Shown: piece by piece, positions 7,082 to 13,554 of the stretch
How the letters are laid out: every line of letters starts with the position of its first letter
Position numbering within the stretch: the first letter of the stretch is position 1
NCBI GenBank assembly: GCA_003133425.1
Contig: PKXI01000177.1
Location: forward strand, 14,223 to 31,044
Length of the DNA: 16,822 nt
Direction: 5' to 3'
Origin: Acidobacteriaceae bacterium
Lineage (GTDB): Bacteria > Acidobacteriota > Terriglobia > Terriglobales > Acidobacteriaceae
Notes under the pieces: model-generated
The model's input: only the letters and a program-made list of their open reading frames with translations
Told to the model about the DNA's origin: nothing
Database searches by the model: none
Made by a program: the position numbers and the translations under genes

Positions 7082-8494
7082 CTATTCGCCCGCCCGCTTC
7101 ATCTTGAGCTCCATGAACTTTCCTGCGCGGAGATGATTCTCGATATCTTCCAGGCTGTGCCCGGTTGTCTCCGGCACAAAGCGCCACACAAACAGGAAGC
7201 ACAGGAAATTCAACCCCGCATACACCCACATTGCGCCGCCCGTTCCCAGCAGGCTCACGGTGCTCAGAGCGGTTGAAGTGATGATCAGGTTCGAGCCCCA
7301 CAGCACGGCCGCGTGTACGCTGCTCGCTTTGCCGCGAATCGCCAGCGGAAACATCTCCGACCCCATCAGCCAGCCGATTACCTGCACGCCGCCGGCGTTG
7401 AAGACCATGTAGATGAGCAGGCACGCCACCAGGATCAACGAGCCCTGTGGAGTCTTCGCCATGCCCATGCGAAACATGATGCCCAGCACGATGAGGCTGA
7501 CGACCGTTCCCGGTACCATTACCAGCGTCAGCCGTCTTCGCCCAACGCGGTCCACGATATGGCGGCCGATTGCTGTCATGGTTACAAACACGATTGCCAC
7601 GCTCAGGCCGGTGAGCAGCGCTGCCGACTTACCGAAGCCAGCGCCTGAAAGCAAAGTCGGCGCGTAGTAGATCATCGTCTCGAGGCCGCCAAGTTGAGTA
7701 AACGCAGCCACACCGAAGGCCGCCACCGCCGCGGGCCGTATCCACGGCTCGGCCAGCATGGACCAGCTTGCCTTCTTTCCGCTGCCACCTTCCGCAACTA
7801 CCACCCTTATCTCATCGAGTTCGTAGTTGATGTCTTCTTCGTTGTTGCGTACCCGCTCCAGAACTTTCCGCGCCGGGTCCATTGATACGTTCTCCGCCAG
7901 CCAGCGCGGGCTCTCCGGAAGACGCAGCATGCACAGCAGAAGCACGATCGCCGGAACCACAGCAACGGCGATCATCATCCGCCAACTCCACAAATCCTGC
8001 AGCATGAAGCCCACAATATTTGCCACCAGGATGCCGACGCCGATGGAGAGATTGAACGAGATCACCAGTCGTCCGCGCCGCTGCCTTGGCGCCAACTCGG
8101 CAATGTACATCGGCGTCACCTGCGACGAACCGCCCACCGCAAGCCCAAGCAGAATGCGCGACAGCGCCAGCAGGTATGGACTCGCCGAGATGCTGGAACA
8201 GAACGATCCGGCGCAAAAGACACAGGCCACCGTCATGATCGTGCGCTTTCTGCCGATGCGTTCTGAAATTGTTCCGCAGCTCAGTGCCCCGATCACCGCG
8301 CCCACCAGGATGGCCGACGCCACAATCTCCTGCATGCGGTGGCCGAGGTGAAACTCGCTCGTTATCGGCAGCAGCGCTCCGGAGATGATTCCCGTGTCGT
8401 ATCCGTAGAGAAAACCCGCGATGGCCGTTACCCCTGTAATGACGTAGAGGAACGATGAAATCTTCGTCGTCGGTCGATCTGCCGCAGTGGCCAC
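7082..8494 (-). CDS. MFS transporter, sugar porter family, 470 aa
   Basis: Twelve-helix major facilitator, probably a proton symporter for a sugar or related small molecule in the inner membrane. Sugar-porter signatures: GFLYGYDTGIISGAL (27-41), ERIGRKRT (78-85), PMYIAELAPRQRRGR (128-142), PESPRWL (193-199), DRVGRRRL (315-322), SEMFPLAIRG (379-388) and PETTGHSLEDIE (441-452). GTG 8494 is chosen as start because GAGGAG (8501-8506 on this strand) lies six bases before it; ATG 8542 upstream lacks such a site. Odd: residues that normally hold the sugar differ (helix 5 NQ reads N with the Gln missing; helix 7 QQxxGxN reads TQLGGLE), so the ligand may not be an ordinary hexose. Divergent from the GH31 gene, suggesting joint use in glycan uptake. 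Confidence 0.9.
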   Translation of the reverse strand: MATAADRPTTKISSFLYVITGVTAIAGFLYGYDTGIISGALLPITSEFHLGHRMQEIVASAILVGAVIGALSCGTISERIGRKRTIMTVACVFCAGSFCSSISASPYLLALSRILLGLAVGGSSQVTPMYIAELAPRQRRGRLVISFNLSIGVGILVANIVGFMLQDLWSWRMMIAVAVVPAIVLLLCMLRLPESPRWLAENVSMDPARKVLERVRNNEEDINYELDEIRVVVAEGGSGKKASWSMLAEPWIRPAAVAAFGVAAFTQLGGLETMIYYAPTLLSGAGFGKSAALLTGLSVAIVFVTMTAIGRHIVDRVGRRRLTLVMVPGTVVSLIVLGIMFRMGMAKTPQGSLILVACLLIYMVFNAGGVQVIGWLMGSEMFPLAIRGKASSVHAAVLWGSNLIITSTALSTVSLLGTGGAMWVYAGLNFLCFLFVWRFVPETTGHSLEDIENHLRAGKFMELKMKRAGE

Positions 8495-8565
8495 TCTTCT
8501 CTCCTCTGCATTACAAATCCACAAATCCTTAATCCGTGCCACATGAAGCGCGTCACAACAAAGCT

Positions 8566-8612
8566 GTCATCCTGAGCGACCGTAGCGTAGCGAAGGGAGT
8601 CGAAGGACCTGC
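8566..8612. repeat. Dispersed repeat of the GTCATCCTGAGCG...GTCGAAGGACC type
   Basis: GTCATCCTGAGCGAC at 8566-8580 is followed by CGTAGCGTAGCGAAGGGAG and TCGAAGGACCTGC up to 8612. I recognise this as a widespread intergenic repeat found in acidobacterial and some other genomes (recalled, not searched). It sits in the 283-base divergent gap between the MFS and GH31 genes. GTAGC is present twice in tandem (8582-8586, 8587-8591 region). No protein is encoded. Confidence 0.65.
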
Positions 8613-8662
8613 GGTTGCTGTTGCTCTTCTCTATGGCAGCCCTGAGTGTGGATTCAATGAAA

Positions 8663-8692
8663 TTGCGGGTTGGATTTCCCGGCAAGTATACC
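8663..8692 (+). promoter_or_regulatory. Weak candidate promoter for the GH31 gene
   Basis: TTGCGG at 8663-8668 and TATACC at 8687-8692 are 18 bases apart, in front of the GH31 start at 8778. The -35 match is poor, so this is only a candidate. The resulting leader would be about 80 bases. Confidence 0.25.
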
Positions 8693-8777
8693 CCAGGGCC
8701 GCGTGCATTCCGCCGCTCACCGCCCATTCCTACCCGATAGTGATAGGCTTCCCGGTATAGCAAAACAGGAGGAACGT

Positions 8778-11573
8778 GTGCGTAACTCTCTCCGTCATTT
8801 TGCAGCTATCGGTTTTGTGATTGGATGCAGCTTTGGATTGAATGCCCAAACGCCCGCGCCGGCCAGGAAACCGGCCCCTGTTCGCTCCCCGGTGGCTCAA
8901 TCGGTTGCGGTCACAGACCCGGTGGCCGATCCGAATGCCGTGGTCACATTGGGCAACGCGCGCTTTACAGTTCTTACGCCACAGCTGATCCGCATGGAGT
9001 GGGCCGCCGACGGCAAGTTTGAAGATCACGCCTCCTTTGTGTTCCTCAATCGGCACATGCCGGTGCCGGATTTCGAAAAGACATTTGCGAATGGCTTTCA
9101 AAAGCTGACCATCAAGACCAGCGCGCTCACGCTCACTTATTCGCCTTCAGCTGATGGCCGCTTCAAGCCGGACAATCTCTCCATTTCGCTCACCGTCGAT
9201 GGCAAACCTGTCGTCTGGCATCCGGGCCTCGTGGACCCCAACAACCTTCAGGGCACCACGCGCACGCTCGACGGCGCCCGTGGGGACCAGACCAAAGAGC
9301 CCATCGAGCCGGGGCTGGTTTCGCGTTCCGGCTGGGCACTGGTGGACGATTCCACGCGTCCGCTCTTCGACTCCGCCGACTTCCGCTTTCTGCAGGGCGA
9401 AAAGAGCCCATGGCCGTGGGCCATTGAGCGTCCCGCCGGCGAACGGCAGGACTGGTACTTCTTCGGCTACGGCCACGACTATCGCAAGGCTCTCGGCGAC
9501 TACGTTAAAGTCGCAGGGCGCATCCCGCTGCCGCCGCGTTTTGCTTTCGGCGCATGGTGGTCCCGTTACTGGGACTACACCGACCAGGAACTCGATGAGC
9601 TGGTGCAAGGTTTCCACGAGAACGATATTCCGCTGGACGTCCTGGTCATCGACATGGGCTGGCACATCAGCGGCGATCAGCTCAAGGCCGCTGGCCAGGT
9701 GGATCAATCAAATCACCAGCTCGGTTGGACCGGCTACACCTGGAACAAGGTTCTCTTTCCCGATCCCGACGATTTCCTCAAGAAGATTCACGCCGAGGGC
9801 CTGAAGGCCACGCTCAATATGCATCCTGCCTCAGGCGTTCAGCCGTGGGAGCAGGCTTATTCCGCGATGGCCGCGGCCATGGGCGTCAATCCGGCGACGA
9901 GGAAATTCGTCCCCTTCAACATTGCAGACAAGAAGTATGCCACCAACTATATGGACCTTCTCCACCATCCGCTAGAAAAGCAGGGAATCGACTTCTGGTG
10001 GCTCGATTGGCAGCAGGAGCAACACACCTCCATGCCCGGCGTCATGCCCACCTGGTGGCTCAACTACGTCCACTTCACCGACCAGCAGCGCGAGGGTAAG
10101 CGCCCGTTGCTTTTCCACCGCTGGGGCGGCCTTGGCAACCACCGCTACCAGATCGGCTTCTCAGGGGACACCGTCTCGGTCTGGGATTCGCTCGCCTTCC
10201 AGCCCTGGTTCACGGCCACCGCTGCCAACGTCGGATATGCCTACTGGAGCCACGATATTGGCGGCCACATGCCCGGTGTCGTCGATCCGGAGATCTACAC
10301 CCGCTGGGTCCAATTCGGCGCCTTCAGCCCCATCCTGCGTACACATACCACCAAGAACCCCGACGCCGAGCGCCGCGTATGGGCCTATCCTGAACCGTAC
10401 TCGTCGATCCTGCGCTCCACTTTCAAGCTCCGCTACTCGCTCGAGCCTTATCTCTATACCGAGGCCCGCCGCACCTACGACACCGGTGTAGCTTTCCTTC
10501 ACCCGCTCTATTACGACTGGCCTGATCAGGCAGCAGCCTACCAAAGCAGGGAAGAGTACGTCTTCGGCGACCAGATGCTGGCCGCGCCCGTGACTGCGCC
10601 GGCCGACAAGGTCTCCGGCCTGGCCGCGGAGAAAGTGTGGCTTCCCAAAGGCGAGTGGATCGAATGGCCCACCGGCAAGCACTTTACCGGCCCTGCCATT
10701 GTCGATCGCGCTTTTTCCATCGATCAGATTCCCGTCTATCTGCGCGCGGGCGCCATCGTCCCCATGCAGCCGCCCATGCTCTACACCGGTCAGAAGCCGG
10801 TCGATCCACTCATCGTCAACGTGTGGCCCCTTGCGCCGGGCACATCCTCCAGCTATGAGGTTTATGAAGACTCAGGCGTTGCAGTCGAATATCAAAAGGG
10901 TGTCTTCGCGCGCACTCCTATCAAGGCCATGCAAACCGGCGACACGCTGCGTGTAGAAATTGGCCCGGTTGCGGGCGGCTATCCCGGCATGTTGCATGCT
11001 CGCGCCTACGAGCTGCGCCTCCCCGCCGACTGGCCTCCTGCTTCCGTCACTATCAACGGCGTTGCATTGGTGAAAAAGTTGGGGGTGACCGGCAACGGAG
11101 GCTGGTCTTTTGAAGGCAACACGCTGACCACCATCGTTCCGATCCCCACCCGCAGCGTTGCGGCCAAAGTAATAGTGGAAGTCCGCCGCACCGCCGGCCT
11201 TACTGCTCGCCGCGGCGAACTGGATGGATTTGCCGGCGCCATGACGCGCCTGCGCGGCGTTTACGACTCCCTGCAGCAGACCTGGCCCGTCGCCGCTGCG
11301 CCCGATTTGCTGATCGATGCCATGCAGACCGGCGATCGCCTCAGCTATCACCCCGAGCTTGCCACGGAAGAGATTACTCACTTTCATAGTGTTCTCTTCC
11401 AGGCCCAGGCCTCCGTCCAGGCTCTTGGCGCAACCTTTGCCCAGCACCTCAACGACATAACCAAGCGCATCTCTGCCAACAGCATGACCCCGGCCGAACT
11501 TGAAGCCCAGAAACAGCGCCGCCTCGACGCCCTCAGCCGCGCCGAAAAGCTGGTGAGGGAGGCCGACAAGTAA
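8778..11573 (+). CDS. Secreted glycoside hydrolase family 31 protein (alpha-glucosidase/xylosidase-like), 931 aa
   Basis: Retaining alpha-glycosidase. GTG 8778 is the start, since AGGAGG at 8767-8772 lies five bases away; it begins a signal peptide of about 24 residues (IGFVIGCSFGLNAQ). Order: Pro-rich linker (25-45), N-terminal beta-sandwich (about 55-255), TIM barrel with FGAWWSRYWDY, VLVIDMGWH, nucleophile Asp410 in DFWWLDWQQE, acid/base Asp464 in GFSGDTVSVWDSL, and AYWSHDIGGH; then the C-terminal beta domains including a DUF5110-like part (YEVYEDSGVAVEYQKG, about 690-720). The last 120 residues are a predicted helical tail that is not part of the usual GH31 core. The LDWQQ form instead of the common W-x-D-x-N-E marks a particular bacterial branch, so exact linkage specificity is uncertain. 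Divergent from an MFS porter. Confidence 0.92.
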   Translation: MRNSLRHFAAIGFVIGCSFGLNAQTPAPARKPAPVRSPVAQSVAVTDPVADPNAVVTLGNARFTVLTPQLIRMEWAADGKFEDHASFVFLNRHMPVPDFEKTFANGFQKLTIKTSALTLTYSPSADGRFKPDNLSISLTVDGKPVVWHPGLVDPNNLQGTTRTLDGARGDQTKEPIEPGLVSRSGWALVDDSTRPLFDSADFRFLQGEKSPWPWAIERPAGERQDWYFFGYGHDYRKALGDYVKVAGRIPLPPRFAFGAWWSRYWDYTDQELDELVQGFHENDIPLDVLVIDMGWHISGDQLKAAGQVDQSNHQLGWTGYTWNKVLFPDPDDFLKKIHAEGLKATLNMHPASGVQPWEQAYSAMAAAMGVNPATRKFVPFNIADKKYATNYMDLLHHPLEKQGIDFWWLDWQQEQHTSMPGVMPTWWLNYVHFTDQQREGKRPLLFHRWGGLGNHRYQIGFSGDTVSVWDSLAFQPWFTATAANVGYAYWSHDIGGHMPGVVDPEIYTRWVQFGAFSPILRTHTTKNPDAERRVWAYPEPYSSILRSTFKLRYSLEPYLYTEARRTYDTGVAFLHPLYYDWPDQAAAYQSREEYVFGDQMLAAPVTAPADKVSGLAAEKVWLPKGEWIEWPTGKHFTGPAIVDRAFSIDQIPVYLRAGAIVPMQPPMLYTGQKPVDPLIVNVWPLAPGTSSSYEVYEDSGVAVEYQKGVFARTPIKAMQTGDTLRVEIGPVAGGYPGMLHARAYELRLPADWPPASVTINGVALVKKLGVTGNGGWSFEGNTLTTIVPIPTRSVAAKVIVEVRRTAGLTARRGELDGFAGAMTRLRGVYDSLQQTWPVAAAPDLLIDAMQTGDRLSYHPELATEEITHFHSVLFQAQASVQALGATFAQHLNDITKRISANSMTPAELEAQKQRRLDALSRAEKLVREADK

Positions 11574-11597
11574 CACGCCAATCACGAGGTGTGTAAA

Positions 11598-11762
11598 TCA
11601 GCGCGCCTTCAATGCCCAGCCTTCAGGAGCCGTGCTCATCCTTGCAACAGGACGAGCCGGCTTTCTCCGGCTGCTTGTAACCAACGTCAGGGCAATCACC
11701 CCGCCGCTTCCCGCAGCGCCACCTGCGATCAACGCCGCCGTTGCCATGCATACAGGGCACAT
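11598..11762 (-). CDS. Small CPVC-motif membrane peptide, 54 aa
   Basis: A short gene easily missed by length cut-offs. The ATG at 11762 follows GAGGTG (11769-11774 on this strand) with six bases of spacing, 21 bases after the DinB stop. The protein opens with MCPVCMATAALIAGG, a Cys-x-x-Cys directly before one Gly/Ala-rich membrane span (residues 7-28, ending VIALTLV), then a basic juxtamembrane SSRRKP and a short polar tail ending in WALKAR. I recall similar tiny proteins starting MCPxC with a Gly-rich helix near ArsR/SRPBCC genes, but no function. Topology is inferred as N-out, C-in from the positive charges. The paired cysteines could bind metal or undergo redox change. Position makes it the fourth gene of the arsR-led set. 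Confidence 0.75.
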   Translation of the reverse strand: MCPVCMATAALIAGGAAGSGGVIALTLVTSSRRKPARPVARMSTAPEGWALKAR

Positions 11763-11783
11763 AGGTCTCACCTCAAGATGGAA

Positions 11784-12308
11784 TTACACCACTTGCGCGG
11801 CTTGCTGCATGAAGGCTGGAGCCTCGTCGGCGCTGGGCCCCCAGCTTGCCGGCACCGCACAATCCAGCAGTCGCAGGTAAACGCTGAACTGGCCGCGATG
11901 CTGATACCAATGGCTGAGCATGACGTCGCGAACAAATTCGCCGCGCGGCTGAGCCATTACTTCATGCGTGCCGGCCATCATGTGCCAGGTTTCCTTCATG
12001 GCTGCATCGTCAAATTTTGGCAAGAGGCTTCGAACTGTCGCGACGCTCTCGTCAAATGCCTTCAGTACCTCTTCGCGGCTTGCGGGCTGCGGAAAGTCGA
12101 ATTTCTCCGGAGCCTGCGCCGGATTGTTCCCGACAAACCGAACGATTCCTCCGGGGACAGAGGCGAGATGATAAGCGAGCTGCCCTGCAGTCATGGACTT
12201 TATGTGCGGCTTCCAGGTCAGCTTGTCTTCCGGCAGCCGCTCAAGGAACTTCCGCGTGATGGGCGCTTGCACTTCAAATTCGGCGAGAAACGATTGTGCG
12301 ATGGTCAT
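11784..12308 (-). CDS. DinB family metal-binding protein, 174 aa
   Basis: Four-helix-bundle protein of the DinB/YfiT-like superfamily, whose members bind a divalent metal through three histidines and include thiol-dependent (bacillithiol or mycothiol) transferases. The metal triad is visible as His47 in AYHLASVPGG, and His133 and His137 in HWYQHRGQF. The N-terminal helix contains PITRKFLERLPEDKLTWKPH, typical of the family opening. The start ATG 12308 has a near-perfect AAGGAGGA (12314-12321 on this strand) five bases away. It is the third gene of a same-strand set after ArsR and SRPBCC; the gap to the SRPBCC stop is 184 bases, large enough for a separate promoter but with no gene I can support. 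The substrate is unknown. Confidence 0.88.
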   Translation of the reverse strand: MTIAQSFLAEFEVQAPITRKFLERLPEDKLTWKPHIKSMTAGQLAYHLASVPGGIVRFVGNNPAQAPEKFDFPQPASREEVLKAFDESVATVRSLLPKFDDAAMKETWHMMAGTHEVMAQPRGEFVRDVMLSHWYQHRGQFSVYLRLLDCAVPASWGPSADEAPAFMQQAAQVV

Positions 12309-12492
12309 GGCGATCCTCCTTGTGTTTGGGGAAATGGGGAACTTCTTTGGGTGCGACCGACTTCAGAACGCGATCCCTCGGCGCACCAGGGAACTGATTC
12401 ACGCATGCAACCCGATTTGCGGCGATGCGGGGCATCTCCACCTCTTCGCGAATTCTGCGGAGAGAGCGAGAGCTACCAACGACGCGTGAGAG

Positions 12493-12942
12493 TTACTTCG
12501 ACTCGGCGTGCTTGCGGATGCGGTCAAGAATCGATGCCCAGCCCTTGCCGACACCGTCCTTGTGCTGCTCCTCGATAAAGCCAAGCGCGGTGTGCCGGAA
12601 GGTAATCAGCGTGCCTCCGTCCGACTCCGTAAGCCGATATTGCACGTTCGACAACAAGGGATAAGACGCGAACAGCGGCCCGGAAATCTCAAGCAACGTG
12701 GGCCGCTTGATGGCCTGCACATGACCCCACAAATGGCCGTTGTTGTCGCCCAGGTCGCGGTACCAGCGTCCGCCCGGCCACGGCTCAATCTTCATCGGCA
12801 TGGGCTCGTTGTTGTCCCTCTCGTTGTAGGGACCGATCTGTTCAAGCAGCGCCTCGAAGGTTACGTCAAGGGGCGCGCTCACATGCATTTCCTGCTTGAT
12901 ATCCAACATCATGTTTTCAATGCTCGGTGCTGTCTGAATCAC
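12493..12942 (-). CDS. SRPBCC (START/AHSA1-like) domain protein, 149 aa
   Basis: Small helix-grip protein with a hydrophobic ligand cavity. Visible signs: IKQEMHVSAPLDVTFEALL (beta 1 and first helix), PWPGGRWYRDLGDNNGHLWGHVQAI (central strands; GGRW is common in AHSA1 relatives), RPTLLEISGP, the antiparallel YRLTESDGGTLITFRHTALG and a long C-terminal helix ending GWASILDRIRKHAESK. Start is GTG 12942 with AAGGAGG at 12947-12953 four bases away. It lies 36 bases downstream of the ArsR gene, so the two are almost certainly cotranscribed. ArsR-SRPBCC pairs are widespread; the ligand or substrate is usually unknown, and I infer a stress or xenobiotic role only from that association. Confidence 0.88.
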   Translation of the reverse strand: MIQTAPSIENMMLDIKQEMHVSAPLDVTFEALLEQIGPYNERDNNEPMPMKIEPWPGGRWYRDLGDNNGHLWGHVQAIKRPTLLEISGPLFASYPLLSNVQYRLTESDGGTLITFRHTALGFIEEQHKDGVGKGWASILDRIRKHAESK

Positions 12943-12978
12943 GATTCCTCCTTGGGATCAACTATGGGGATTTGGTTT

Positions 12979-13314
12979 TTACCGATCGTCGCTGACTCGC
13001 TTCTCTGCGCGTTCCTTCACGCGGATCAACTGGTGCTGCCAGAACTTCTCAAACTCTTTCGTCCACTCGTGCATTGGCTGGATCGCCGCGGCATTGGTCT
13101 GGTAAAACTTGTGCCGGCCCTCGCAGCGCACTCGCACCAGGCCCACTTTTCGCAAGACCCCCAGGTGCTTTGAAACCGAGGGCTGGTCGAGCCTCAGTGC
13201 GGCCACAATCTCTCCCACCGGCCGTTCCCGCATCGCGAGGTAGCTGAGAATCTCCCGCCGTCGCGGTTCGGCTACGGCATTGAACGCATCGGAGGTGGTT
13301 GCCGCTCGTGCCAT
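12979..13314 (-). CDS. ArsR/SmtB family winged-helix transcriptional regulator, 111 aa
   Basis: DNA-binding repressor of the ArsR type. Residues 9-25 FNAVAEPRRREILSYL form the typical first helices; residues 32-60 PVGEIVAALRLDQPSVSKHLGVLRKVGLV form the helix-turn-helix; VRCEGRHKFYQTN is the beta wing. The arsenic/cadmium CxC motif of the recognition helix is absent and only one Cys is present, so it probably does not sense soft metals; it belongs with the non-metal ArsR group that sits beside SRPBCC genes. ATG 13314 is in line with family starts but has no Shine-Dalgarno; the nearby promoter suggests leaderless translation. It likely represses its own operon (SRPBCC, DinB and perhaps the CPVC peptide). 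Confidence 0.93.
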   Translation of the reverse strand: MARAATTSDAFNAVAEPRRREILSYLAMRERPVGEIVAALRLDQPSVSKHLGVLRKVGLVRVRCEGRHKFYQTNAAAIQPMHEWTKEFEKFWQHQLIRVKERAEKRVSDDR

Positions 13315-13321
13315 GGTGGAG

Positions 13322-13351
13322 AAATTACATGCTCATATGGGAATATGTCAA
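13322..13351 (-). promoter_or_regulatory. arsR promoter with inverted-repeat operator in the spacer
   Basis: On the minus strand, a perfect -35 TTGACA (13346-13351) is 18 bases from -10 TAATTT (13322-13327). Between them lies an inverted repeat with five-base arms, CATAT (13334-13338) and ATATG (13343-13347), partly covering the -35 box: an ideal place for a repressor. Predicted transcription starts at about 13315-13316, one or two bases before the arsR ATG. Confidence 0.65.
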
Positions 13352-13554
13352 GACTTTTTTACCGGAAATTTAGACCTCCGCTAAATCGTCTGCGCTCAAC
13401 CTGCAGATTCGGCCCTGGCTAGCCACCGCCAGGGGAATTGCATTTAAATGGCGTTGCGCCGGATCGATAGCCCTGAACAAAGTCAGTGAATTGCGGCTTC
13501 TGCGTCCGTTATAGTTTGCGAAAGGACATTCCCTTCCGCAAAGGACAAACCGGC

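Noticed and set aside
11655..11672. AGCCGG-CTTTCT-CCGGCT hairpin as a terminator after the GH31 gene
   Set aside because: Short stem without a T run, and it falls inside the CPVC peptide gene, whose coding frame explains the sequence.
12309..12492. Possible small gene in the gap between SRPBCC and DinB genes
   Set aside because: The only minus-strand frame (starting MPRIAANRV) runs into dinB out of frame and has no conserved look.
13491..13515. TTGCGG and TATAGT as an amidase promoter
   Set aside because: Spacing is only 13 bases and no better -35 was found, so the amidase promoter cannot be placed.
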